A stretch of 64,000 bases of DNA from the NCBI GenBank assembly GCA_963597615.1, contig CAVBQS010000026.1, positions 1-64,000 of the forward strand, given 5' to 3'. Origin of the DNA: CAKRJP01 sp963597615. GTDB lineage: Bacteria > Bacillota > Clostridia > Lachnospirales > Lachnospiraceae. Below the pieces are notes generated by a model. It made no database searches. It was not told the DNA's origin and saw only the letters and a list, made by a program, of their open reading frames with translations. Positions 25,563-32,973 of the stretch are shown here, in pieces. Every line of letters begins with the position of its first letter. The first letter of the stretch is position 1. The translations under genes and the position numbers were made by a program.

Positions 25563-26171
25563 TTACTTTTCTCCTTTTTCAAGGATCTTTGTCATCTTTC
25601 CTCGAATTCTTTGGATAGCATTATCCACCGTCTTATCACTTTTATCCAAAAGTTTTGCAATGGTCTTATAGTCAAACCCCGAAACATGTAAATACAGGAC
25701 TCGTTTTTCCAACTCGCTTAAGGAATCCTGGAGCTTTTGTTCTAAAACCTCTGCATGCTCCTGACTAATAAAAAGCTCTTCTGGATTACTCTCCCCAGAA
25801 GCTTCCATTTGGTCAATCAACCTCCCCTGGTCTTCATCCTTATCATACAAAGAAATATAGGAATTTAAGGGAGAATGTTTTTTTCTTTTGGAGGCCTCTA
25901 TAGCTGAGTACATTTGCCTGGTGACACACAGTCTGGCAAAACTATAAAAAGAAGCTTCCTTTTTCTCATTATAATCCTGAATAGCCTTAAAGAGGCCAAT
26001 CATGCCCTCCTGGATCAAATCGTCATTCTCTCCTCCCAGAAGGAACATGGCATTGGCCTCTTTTCGCACCAAATTTTTATATTTTTCCATGAGATAGTCC
26101 ATGATCTGCTTGTCCCCTTCTCGGTACCTGCAGATCAACTGCTCATCTGACATGTTCTCATATCTTATCAT
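25563..26171 (-). CDS. sigH: RNA polymerase sigma factor SigH (Spo0H)
   Basis: Sigma-70 family factor of 202 residues, close to the 218 of Bacillus SigH, for the transition state and early sporulation. Region 2 includes KYKNLVRKEANAMFLLGGENDDLIQEGMIG near residues 30-60 and a region 4 helix-turn-helix near 160-195 (FDYKTIAKLLDKSDKTVDNAIQRIRGK). Two bases separate the rlmB stop from this ATG, so translation is probably coupled. The locus order cysS-mrnC-rlmB-sigH supports SigH over other factors. Confidence 0.9.
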   Translation of the reverse strand: MIRYENMSDEQLICRYREGDKQIMDYLMEKYKNLVRKEANAMFLLGGENDDLIQEGMIGLFKAIQDYNEKKEASFYSFARLCVTRQMYSAIEASKRKKHSPLNSYISLYDKDEDQGRLIDQMEASGESNPEELFISQEHAEVLEQKLQDSLSELEKRVLYLHVSGFDYKTIAKLLDKSDKTVDNAIQRIRGKMTKILEKGEK

Positions 26172-26173
26172 GC

Positions 26174-26968
26174 TTATTTACCTAATCTTTGTCTCACAAT
26201 CTCGTAGGAAAGTACTCCAGCAGCAACAGAAGCATTGAGAGAATCAATGTCTCCCTTCATAGGAATGCTGGCTACAAAATCACAGGATTCTTTCACCAGT
26301 CTGCTGACCCCCTCTCCCTCATTGCCAATTACTAAGCCTATAGGTCCCTTTAAATCTAGGTCATACATGCTAGTCCCATCCATGTCCGCACAGACAAACC
26401 AGAGTCCCCTCTCCTTTAATTCCTCCATGGTCTTTACAAGGTTTGTAACCTTGGCTACCGGAGTGTAATTTAAGGCTCCTGCTGAGGTTTTTGCCACGGT
26501 AGCGGTAAGACCCACAGCACGTCTTTTAGGGATAATCACCCCATGAGCTCCTGCCAGATTGGCTGTACGGATAATGGCTCCCAGGTTGTGGGGATCTTCA
26601 ATATTATCAAGGAGAATGAAAAAAGGAGGCTCTCCCTTTTCTTCTGCCAAGGCAAACATATCCTCAATATCTCCATACTCATAGGCTGCCGCAAAGGCGA
26701 TAACTCCCTGGTGATGTCCTGTTTCAGACAGCTGCCCTAATCGTTCCTTTGCCACAAACTGCAGGAGGGTATCATGCTTTTTAGCTTCTCTAACAATAGA
26801 TCGTACCGGTCCATCCTGACAACCATCTAACACAAAGAGCTTGTCAATGGGTCTACCGGAGCGAAAAGCCTCCAAAACTGCATTTCTTCCCTCAATGAGA
26901 TTTTCATTTGTATGGTCTGTCTTATAATTCTTATTATTTTCCTTTGCCTCTTTGTGGTCTCTAGCCAT
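26174..26968 (-). CDS. rlmB: 23S rRNA (guanosine-2'-O-)-methyltransferase RlmB
   Basis: SPOUT methyltransferase that modifies G2251 in the 23S P loop. The N-terminal substrate domain (LIEGRNAVLEAFRSGRPIDKLFV) is followed by the knot domain with NIEDPHNLGAIIRTANLAGAHG, GLVIGNEGEGVSR and the final SLNASVAAGVLSYEIVRQR. 264 residues, normal. It follows mrnC by 53 bases and precedes sigH by two, as in Bacillus, where YacP intervenes. Confidence 0.95.
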   Translation of the reverse strand: MARDHKEAKENNKNYKTDHTNENLIEGRNAVLEAFRSGRPIDKLFVLDGCQDGPVRSIVREAKKHDTLLQFVAKERLGQLSETGHHQGVIAFAAAYEYGDIEDMFALAEEKGEPPFFILLDNIEDPHNLGAIIRTANLAGAHGVIIPKRRAVGLTATVAKTSAGALNYTPVAKVTNLVKTMEELKERGLWFVCADMDGTSMYDLDLKGPIGLVIGNEGEGVSRLVKESCDFVASIPMKGDIDSLNASVAAGVLSYEIVRQRLGK

Positions 26969-27021
26969 GGCCTCTCCTATCTATCCTTCTTTTTTCTATC
27001 TTTAATCCTTAATTTTCTTTA

Positions 27022-27474
27022 TTAAGCCTCTTTTGGAGCATTCAGACTATCCAGTCCTATTTTCACAAGATCCAGCATCCGCTTATAATCTTTTTTCAAA
27101 TACAAATATCCCATTAAAGCCTCAAATCCTGTGGCCCTACGATAATCTGTCACTGATTGATTTTTCGCCGGTGAAACGCTTTTTGCATTGCGTCCCCGCT
27201 TATAGATTCCATGCTCCTCTTCCGTCAAATGTTCCTGAATCTTTCGCATCATAAGAGACTGGGCAGAAGCCTGCACCAGGGTACTGGTCTTCTTGTGAAG
27301 CTTTTGCACCGGTGCATTGCCCCCATTCATCACCATAGTCTTAATAATCAGATCGTAAATACTGTCTCCTATATAAGCTAAGTCCAAGGGAGAATAGGAG
27401 CTAATTTCCACCTCATTTAAATTCAGTATTTCCTGTAAATAATCATCAAACTGCCAGCTTATGCTCTCGTCCAT
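27022..27474 (-). CDS. mrnC: Mini-ribonuclease III
   Basis: RNase III catalytic domain without a dsRNA-binding domain, 150 residues; matures 23S rRNA. The signature helix LDLAYIGDSIYDLII with Asp and Glu ligands and the later FEALMGYLYL are visible. It overlaps the end of cysS by 16 bases; its ATG at 27474 follows GGAG. Position between cysS and rlmB is the classical firmicute arrangement. Confidence 0.94.
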   Translation of the reverse strand: MDESISWQFDDYLQEILNLNEVEISSYSPLDLAYIGDSIYDLIIKTMVMNGGNAPVQKLHKKTSTLVQASAQSLMMRKIQEHLTEEEHGIYKRGRNAKSVSPAKNQSVTDYRRATGFEALMGYLYLKKDYKRMLDLVKIGLDSLNAPKEA

Positions 27475-28865
27475 TTTACTCCTTCACGGGTATCCTTAAG
27501 AATGATTCCCTTTTCTAACAATTCATCGCGAATAGCGTCAGCTCTTGCAAAGTCTTTCGCCTTTCTGGCTGCCTGTCTCTCTTCGATCAGTTTCTCAATG
27601 TCCTCATCCAAGACTTCCTCTTTCTTATCAATGATTAGTCCCAAAACGTCTGCTAGCTTCACCATACGGTCAAGGAGCTTCTGTAAATACTCCTTAGAGC
27701 TATCTGCTGCGGCACTGGTGTTGGCATGCTTTACAAGATCAAAGATAGCTGAAATGGCATCTGCTGTATTAAAATCGTCTTCCATAGCCCGCTCAAAGTC
27801 TTCCACAAAGGCATCTGTCTTAGCAAAATTCTCTGCTTCCTCAGAGCTCATGGTCTCAACCTTTGCGCTCTTCATAAGGAACTTAAGATTGTCCGCAGCA
27901 TTTACAATACGGTCCAATCCGTTCTTAGAAGCCTCCATAAGTTCTGCGCTAAAGTTTAATGGACTTCTGTAGTGGGCGCTTAACATAAAGAAACGTAAAA
28001 TCTGAAGATCATATTGCTCACTAATCTCACGAACCGTACGGAAATTTCCCAAAGATTTACTCATCTTGTGATTGTCAATATTTAAAAAGGCATTGTGAAG
28101 CCAATATTTTGCAAATTCTTTTCCATTGGCTGCCTCACTCTGGGCAATCTCATTTTCATGATGAGGGAATACCAAATCCTCTCCACCGGCGTGAATATCA
28201 ATCTGCTCTCCAAGGTATTTTTTTGACATCTCTGAGCACTCAATATGCCAACCTGGGCGACCTTCAGACCAAGGAGACGGCCAAGCAGGCTCTCCCTCTT
28301 TCTTTGGCTTCCAGAGAACAAAATCCAATGGATCTTCCTTTTCATCCTCACCAGTTACAAGAAGAGATCTCTCCCCGGACCGCAGGTCATCTAAGTTCTT
28401 ATGGGATAATTTTCCATAATCTTTAAACTGTCTGGTGCGGTAATAAACGGTTCCATTTTTCTCATAGGCATATCCCTTGTCAATGAGGGTCTGGATCATA
28501 TTAACCATACCGCCAATTTCCTCGGTAGCTAGGGGATTGGTGGTAGCTGGCTCAATATTCATACCTTCCATATCTTTCTTGCACTCTGCAATATAGCGCT
28601 TAGAAATTTCCTCTGCGCTAACTCCCTCCTCATTGGCTTTCTTAATAATCTTATCGTCTACGTCTGTAAAATTGGATACAAAGTTCACATCATATCCCTT
28701 GTACTCAAAATATCTGCGGACTGTATCAAATACAATCATAGGTCTTGCATTTCCTATATGAATAAAGTTGTATACGGTAGGTCCGCACACATACATTTTA
28801 ACCTTACCTTCCTCTAAGGGTACAAATTCTTCTTTTGTCTTAGACATGGTATTGTATACTTTCAT
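27459..28865 (-). CDS. cysS: Cysteine--tRNA ligase
   Basis: Class I aminoacyl-tRNA synthetase for cysteine. HIGH motif is FIHIGNARP near residues 34-42, KMSKS is HKMSKSLGNF near 265, and zinc ligands include the Cys of YVCGPTVYN and the later CSEM...HHENE cluster. 468 residues. The start at 28865 follows TAGGAG at about ten bases; an upstream ATG at 28892 lacks a site. Own promoter at 28907-28935. Overlaps mrnC. Confidence 0.96.
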   Translation of the reverse strand: MKVYNTMSKTKEEFVPLEEGKVKMYVCGPTVYNFIHIGNARPMIVFDTVRRYFEYKGYDVNFVSNFTDVDDKIIKKANEEGVSAEEISKRYIAECKKDMEGMNIEPATTNPLATEEIGGMVNMIQTLIDKGYAYEKNGTVYYRTRQFKDYGKLSHKNLDDLRSGERSLLVTGEDEKEDPLDFVLWKPKKEGEPAWPSPWSEGRPGWHIECSEMSKKYLGEQIDIHAGGEDLVFPHHENEIAQSEAANGKEFAKYWLHNAFLNIDNHKMSKSLGNFRTVREISEQYDLQILRFFMLSAHYRSPLNFSAELMEASKNGLDRIVNAADNLKFLMKSAKVETMSSEEAENFAKTDAFVEDFERAMEDDFNTADAISAIFDLVKHANTSAAADSSKEYLQKLLDRMVKLADVLGLIIDKKEEVLDEDIEKLIEERQAARKAKDFARADAIRDELLEKGIILKDTREGVKWTRA

Positions 28866-28906
28866 TGTTTTTCTACTCCTATCTGTGTCCATATCATATA
28901 GAGAAG

Positions 28907-28935
28907 ATATTAGGGGATATTCCTCATTTTGTCAA
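28907..28935 (-). promoter_or_regulatory. Promoter of cysS-mrnC-rlmB-sigH
   Basis: TTGACA (28935-28930), 17-base spacer, TAATAT (28912-28907). It lies just after the GNAT gene stop codon, so the synthetase-sigH unit can be read independently. Confidence 0.75.
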
Positions 28936-28952
28936 CTTTAGGACGCCCCTCT

Positions 28953-29963
28953 TTATACCAACTCATTGATGCAAATTTTCTTTAGTGGAATGATTTTTTC
29001 AAATTCTCCCTGCAAACGCTTTGTCATATCCACACCCTCTTCTTTGCAAACTTCTTCCACCGTCTTTGCTCCAAAGAGCAATTCTCCCAAAGCTCCGATC
29101 GTCAAAGTTCCCTCGCTGTTTTTTTCTAATCCATCCATTAACAGTAGTCCAGAAAACTCTGTACCTGTAATAGTAAGGCAGCAATTATTTTCTGGGATCA
29201 AGGGATCTACTACAGTAAAGCATGCCGCTGTTAAGGTTTTTAGCTTCATAGACATTAGCATTCGCTTTACATCTATAATTCGGATCATAATCAGAGGATC
29301 CACCTCCGTCTCCTCTTGATTTTCCGGATAGTAATAAGCTAGTTCTCGGATTTTTCCCTCCTGACGCTTTACATAGATCTTTCCACCATCTGCCTGGTAC
29401 TGCTTTAATTGTCTCCTATAATATGCCTCATCTCGAAGGGTATATACCTGAAAATGTTCCAAAAGATATTCCGCTTCCTCAGATGCCGCATCTTTGCAAA
29501 GGGCTGGAGTTAGTTCCTCACATTCCCCTAAAGTCAAGGCCTGAGCAGGGGAAATTTTTGAAACATCTTGTCGGTAGACCCTGCAAAAATCAAAAGGCAA
29601 ATAAATTTCCTCTTTTGCAGGCATTAAATAAGTAAAGGGTTTCCCGTCTTCATGCATATCTTTAAAAGCTTCTTTTACAAGAGCTCTCATATAGCCCTTT
29701 CGCCGTGCTTCTTTTTTTGTTGCTACTGCCACAATATAATCTAAGGAGTTTTCCTCCCCATTGAGGCTGATTTTATAGGGGTTCAGGTGTAACATAGCCT
29801 GAATCTCTTCCCCCTCTTCCACTACATAAATCTCGTTGTCCTTTGCCACCTCTTCATAATAGCAATCCACAAAGGCCTTACTATCCTCTGCAAAGCAAGC
29901 CTCGTACAAAGAACGACTTTTTATTTTCTCATCCTGTGATAGTTTTCTGATTGTAATATCCAC
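28953..29963 (-). CDS. Eis-like GNAT acetyltransferase with SCP2-like C terminus
   Basis: 336 residues. N-terminal GNAT domain with the acetyl-CoA motif VATKKEARRKGYMRALVKEA (about 85-105; the RRKGYM part is the R/Q-x-x-G-x-G/A element). The second half resembles the Eis/SCP2 tandem fold: ITGTEFSGLLLMDG and TIGALGELLFGAKTVEEV near the C terminus. Eis proteins acetylate amines including aminoglycosides; substrate here is unknown. It follows ispF by 23 bases in the same direction. Confidence 0.82.
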   Translation of the reverse strand: MDITIRKLSQDEKIKSRSLYEACFAEDSKAFVDCYYEEVAKDNEIYVVEEGEEIQAMLHLNPYKISLNGEENSLDYIVAVATKKEARRKGYMRALVKEAFKDMHEDGKPFTYLMPAKEEIYLPFDFCRVYRQDVSKISPAQALTLGECEELTPALCKDAASEEAEYLLEHFQVYTLRDEAYYRRQLKQYQADGGKIYVKRQEGKIRELAYYYPENQEETEVDPLIMIRIIDVKRMLMSMKLKTLTAACFTVVDPLIPENNCCLTITGTEFSGLLLMDGLEKNSEGTLTIGALGELLFGAKTVEEVCKEEGVDMTKRLQGEFEKIIPLKKICINELV

Positions 29964-29986
29964 TATACCTACTCCATCTACATTTT

Positions 29987-30535
29987 TTACTGTGGCATTT
30001 TACATCCACCGCAACCAGGGCAACCGGCTCCCGCTTCTACATCCACCGCGTAACTATAATTTGTAATTTTCTCTAAACATGCAATGGCCTGGGAAGAAAT
30101 TCCCTGACCGGAACCTGTAAATCCAAGACCCTCTTCTGTGGTAGCCTTTATATTCACCTGGTCCACATCTATACGAAGAGCTTTTGCCACATTTTCCCTC
30201 ATCTTAGGGATATGGGGTGCCATCTTCGGTTTTTGGGCAATAATGGTAGCATCTACATTTTCAATGATGTAAAGATTCTCTTCTATTAAATCACGAACAT
30301 GCTCCAGTAATTTCATACTAGAAGCCCCTTTATAAGCCGGATCCGTATCCGGAAAATGCTTTCCAATATCCCCCAAGGCAGCGGCCCCAAGCAGGGCATC
30401 CATAATGGCATGTAAAAGGACATCCGCATCGGAGTGGCCTAAAAGCCCCTTCTCATAGGGGATGCTAACACCTCCCAAAATCAAATCTCTATCTTCTACT
30501 AATTTGTGTACGTCGTATCCTAAACCAACTCTCAT
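29987..30535 (-). CDS. ispF: 2-C-methyl-D-erythritol 2,4-cyclodiphosphate synthase with Cys-rich tail
   Basis: Fifth enzyme of the MEP isoprenoid pathway, making the cyclodiphosphate. The N terminus RVGLGYDVHKL carries Asp8 and His10 metal ligands; LLGHSDADVLLHAIMDALLGAAALGDIG holds the third His; TTEEGLGFTGSGQGI is the active-site loop. The family ends near residue 160, but this protein runs to 182 and closes with CPGCGGC (Cys172, 175, 178). The tail may bind metal or an Fe-S cluster; this is inference. Promoter TTGAAC-N17-TAGAAT at 30580-30608. Confidence 0.93.
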   Translation of the reverse strand: MRVGLGYDVHKLVEDRDLILGGVSIPYEKGLLGHSDADVLLHAIMDALLGAAALGDIGKHFPDTDPAYKGASSMKLLEHVRDLIEENLYIIENVDATIIAQKPKMAPHIPKMRENVAKALRIDVDQVNIKATTEEGLGFTGSGQGISSQAIACLEKITNYSYAVDVEAGAGCPGCGGCKMPQ

Positions 30536-30579
30536 ATATTCTCACCTACTATGATTTATTTCGGGTTACATCTTTTAGT

Positions 30580-30608
30580 ATTCTAGCACAGCAAAGATTT
30601 CTGTTCAA
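30580..30608 (-). promoter_or_regulatory. Promoter of ispF
   Basis: TTGAAC (30608-30603), 17-base spacer, TAGAAT (30585-30580), about 45 bases before the ispF start. Confidence 0.65.
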
Positions 30609-30625
30609 CATTTCTCTACCGGTGC

Positions 30626-30669
30626 AAAAAAGGACCTTCAAGATACGAAAACATATCTCAAAGATCCTT
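30626..30669 (-). terminator. Terminator of the tRNA cluster
   Basis: Read on the minus strand, AAGGATCTTTGAGATA pairs imperfectly with TATCTTGAAGGTCCTT around a short loop, followed by a U-run. It lies just past the last tRNA-Met. Confidence 0.8.
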
Positions 30670-30691
30670 CTTATATCCTACAAATAAAAAA

Positions 30692-30765
30692 TAGCGGGAA
30701 CTGGATTTGAACCAGCGACACCACGGGTATGAACCGTGTGCTCTAGCCAACTGAGCTATCCCGCC
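30692..30765 (-). tRNA. tRNA-Met(CAT), elongator, copy 1
   Basis: 74-nt cloverleaf beginning GGCGGGATAGCTCAG, anticodon loop TTCATAC, T loop GTTCAAAT. The G1:U72 pair argues against an initiator. CCA is not encoded. Identical in sequence to the second copy. Confidence 0.95.
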
Positions 30766-30774
30766 ACAAAAAAT

Positions 30775-30839
30775 ATTGCAATCAGAAAAAAGAATAGTAG
30801 GAGCATCTTTAACAAAAGCACTCAACTGCAGATTGCAAT
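30775..30839. repeat. Inverted repeat between the two tRNA-Met genes
   Basis: ATTGCAATC (30775-30783) and GATTGCAAT (30831-30839) are reverse complements within the 78-base spacer between the tRNAs. They may fold in the precursor RNA and position processing, or be chance; no function known. Confidence 0.5.
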
Positions 30840-30843
30840 AAAA

Positions 30844-30917
30844 TAGCGGGAACTGGATTTGAACCAGCGACACCACGGGTATGAACCGTGTGCTCTAGCC
30901 AACTGAGCTATCCCGCC
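30844..30917 (-). tRNA. tRNA-Met(CAT), elongator, copy 2
   Basis: 74-nt cloverleaf identical to copy 1, same anticodon and acceptor. Lies between tRNA-Val and copy 1 on one transcript. Confidence 0.95.
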
Positions 30918-30943
30918 ATAAACAACATATAAAACGTTGCAAA

Positions 30944-31016
30944 TGGGACCAATAGGGCTCGAACCTATGACCCCCTGCTTGTAAGGCAGGTGCTCTCCCA
31001 GCTGAGCTATGATCCC
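30944..31016 (-). tRNA. tRNA-Val(TAC)
   Basis: 73-nt cloverleaf beginning GGGATCATAGCTCAG, anticodon loop with TAC, T loop GTTCGAGC. It is the tRNA cognate to GTA, the specifier codon of the ilvBN T-box in this window. CCA is not encoded. Confidence 0.96.
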
Positions 31017-31054
31017 ATATATTCTGCAAGGTTCTGTACCGAACCTGCCTTGCT

Positions 31055-31084
31055 ATTATATAATCACAAGTTGTCCCTTGTCAA
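31055..31084 (-). promoter_or_regulatory. Promoter of the tRNA-Val/Met cluster
   Basis: TTGACA (31084-31079), 18-base spacer, TATAAT (31060-31055), consensus quality. It serves tRNA-Val and both tRNA-Met copies. Confidence 0.85.
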
Positions 31085-31259
31085 CATATTTTTTTATTTT
31101 TTCCCTATTTTTTCAATTTTTTGAATTTTTTTGCTAATACTAGCACTCCAAGAAGTGGAAATATGTCGCAAAAAAGATAGCCACTAGAACATGCCAAACT
31201 TTTTCACAACATATCTCACTCAATAGTTAAGCTACTGATACTTATACTAACACATCTCT

Positions 31260-32594
31260 CTATACAATTCCCTGTGCGTTCATAGCATCTACAACTTTTT
31301 CAAATCCGGCAATGTTGGCACCTACTACGTAGTTTCCTTCAAATCCATATCTCTTTGCCGCATCATCCATGTTGTGGCAAATGTTTACCATGATTCCCTT
31401 AAGCTTAGAATCTACTTCCTCAAAGGTCCAGCTTAATCTCTCGCTGTTCTGAGACATCTCAAGAGCAGAAGTTGCTACGCCACCGGCATTTGCTGCCTTT
31501 CCCGGTGCAAATAATACTCCGTTTTTCTGCAAGTACTCTGTAGCCTCCAGTGTAGTAGGCATGTTAGCTCCCTCGCACACTGCGATACAACCATTTTCTA
31601 CTAACTGTTTTGCATCCTCTAAATGTAACTCATTCTGAGTTGCACATGGGAGTGCGATGTCTACCTTAATAGACCATACACCGCGTCCCTCATGATATTC
31701 AGAATTTGGACGATAGTTCTTGTACTCTGTTAATCTTGCGCGTTTTACTTCTTTGATTTCTTTTAAGGCTGCTACATCGATTCCTTCTGGATCATATACC
31801 CATCCTGTAGAATCGCTGACTGTCACAACCTTTGCCCCCAACTGTTGTGCCTTCTCTGTTGCGTAGATTGCAACGTTTCCTGAACCGGAAACTGCTACGG
31901 TCTTGCCTGCAATGGCATTGCCATTGATCTTAAGAAGCTCTTCTGTTAAATATAAGAGTCCATATCCGGTAGCTTCTGTTCTTGCCAAAGATCCCCCAAA
32001 GGTCAAGCCCTTACCTGTAAGAACCCCTTCATATAAGCCTCTGATGCGCTTGTACTGTCCGAACATATAACCGATCTCTCTTCCGCCTACTCCAATATCT
32101 CCAGCCGGCACATCTGTGTCTGCCCCGATATACTTGCAAAGCTCAGTCATAAAGCTCTGGCAGAAGGCCATTACTTCTCTGTCTGATTTTCCCTTTGGAT
32201 CAAAATCAGATCCACCCTTACCTCCTCCGATTGGAAGTCCTGTCAGGGAATTCTTGAAAATCTGCTCGAATCCTAAGAATTTAATGATTCCTAAGTTTAC
32301 AGAAGGATGGAAACGAAGTCCTCCCTTGTAAGGTCCTATAGCGCTGTTAAACTGTACACGGTATCCAGTATTAACCTGAACCTGTCCCTTGTCATCTACC
32401 CAAGGTACACGGAATTTAATCTGTCTTTCAGGCTCTGTTAATCGCTCTAACAAACCATCTTTTCTGAACTTCTCTTCGTTAGCTTCAACCACTACGCGTA
32501 GAGATTCTAAGACTTCCTTTACAGCCTGGTGAAATTCTGGCTCTGCAGGATTCTTAGCCACTACGCGCTCCAACACCTCATCTACATACGACAT
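31260..32594 (-). CDS. gdhA: Glutamate dehydrogenase, NADP-type
   Basis: Assimilates ammonium onto 2-oxoglutarate. 444 residues, the hexameric bacterial form. The active-site Lys region LPIGGGKGGSDFDPKGKSDREV is near 120-140; the Rossmann segment TVAVSGSGNVAIYATEKAQQLGA near 230 suggests the NADP clade by length and context rather than by proven residues. TTAGGAGG before the ATG. It is preceded by a long structured leader with a small upstream ORF. Its downstream terminator is not clear before the tRNA promoter. Confidence 0.95.
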   Translation of the reverse strand: MSYVDEVLERVVAKNPAEPEFHQAVKEVLESLRVVVEANEEKFRKDGLLERLTEPERQIKFRVPWVDDKGQVQVNTGYRVQFNSAIGPYKGGLRFHPSVNLGIIKFLGFEQIFKNSLTGLPIGGGKGGSDFDPKGKSDREVMAFCQSFMTELCKYIGADTDVPAGDIGVGGREIGYMFGQYKRIRGLYEGVLTGKGLTFGGSLARTEATGYGLLYLTEELLKINGNAIAGKTVAVSGSGNVAIYATEKAQQLGAKVVTVSDSTGWVYDPEGIDVAALKEIKEVKRARLTEYKNYRPNSEYHEGRGVWSIKVDIALPCATQNELHLEDAKQLVENGCIAVCEGANMPTTLEATEYLQKNGVLFAPGKAANAGGVATSALEMSQNSERLSWTFEEVDSKLKGIMVNICHNMDDAAKRYGFEGNYVVGANIAGFEKVVDAMNAQGIV

Positions 32595-32803
32595 ACCATT
32601 TACCTCCTAAGGTTTTTAATTTTTTTCTAAACCTGTCACTTGTAGTACTTTTAAACGCAGTTCCCCGTCTGCCACTTCTACTACTTTTTTATATTTTTTC
32701 ATTGTGTTCTACGAGTCCCCACTCGCACCACATTAATTGCCTGCATCCTCTCCTGCAAGCAATTATCGGAAGAGTCCTCTCTTTCTTCCGGCGACACAGT
32801 TCT
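32595..32803 (-). promoter_or_regulatory. Structured gdhA leader with three GGA-loop hairpins
   Basis: About 210 bases are transcribed ahead of gdhA. Three hairpins follow one another: 32790-32767 (CGGAAGA/TCTTCCG), 32764-32735 (AATTGC and TGCA paired with TGCA and GCAATT), and 32725-32712 (CGAGT/ACTCG). Loops hold AGGAC, GGAGAGGA and GGGG respectively, so AGGA/GGGA motifs sit in loops. A fourth pairing (GTAGTA with TACTAC) lies within the small ORF below. No known riboswitch consensus was recognised. The feature may be a protein-binding leader (CsrA-like GGA sites) or ligand-binding RNA. Confidence 0.6.
32616..32702 (-). CDS. Possible 28-codon upstream ORF of gdhA
   Basis: ATG at 32702, stop at 32616, 21 bases before the gdhA ATG. 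The product would start MKKYKKVVEVADGELRLKV, mixed basic and hydrophobic. The site ahead (GGGGAC at about 15 bases) is weak. It is uncertain whether it is translated. Its coding region contains inverted repeats that could form a switch with the gdhA ribosome binding site. Confidence 0.4.
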   Translation of the reverse strand: MKKYKKVVEVADGELRLKVLQVTGLEKN

Positions 32804-32808
32804 GCTTT

Positions 32809-32837
32809 ATTGTACTAAAGTTTCATGTCTTAGGCAA
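32809..32837 (-). promoter_or_regulatory. Promoter of gdhA
   Basis: TTGCCT (32837-32832), 17-base spacer, TACAAT (32814-32809). It starts the leader described here. Confidence 0.65.
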
Positions 32838-32888
32838 GTAATTTTGCTATAAAAAACCAGATTTTTGCATTTTATTTTTATCCAACTT

Positions 32889-32940
32889 GCAAAAAGAGTG
32901 GTTGACCCATTTGAATCCCAGGGAAAACCACTCTTTTTGC
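32889..32940 (-). terminator. Terminator of purL
   Basis: GCAAAAAGAGTGGTT pairs with AACCACTCTTTTTGC around a 22-base loop, ending in a U-run on the minus strand just after the purL stop. Confidence 0.88.
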
Positions 32941-32973
32941 TATATTTATTTCAAGATTCTTTCATTTCTTAGC

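Noticed and set aside
28082..28426. Open frames in the other strand of cysS
   Set aside because: Shadow of a strongly conserved synthetase gene without ribosome binding site.
32702..32837. Glycine or glutamine riboswitch in the gdhA leader
   Set aside because: GGAGAGGA resembles a fragment of glycine aptamers but the rest of neither consensus could be built.
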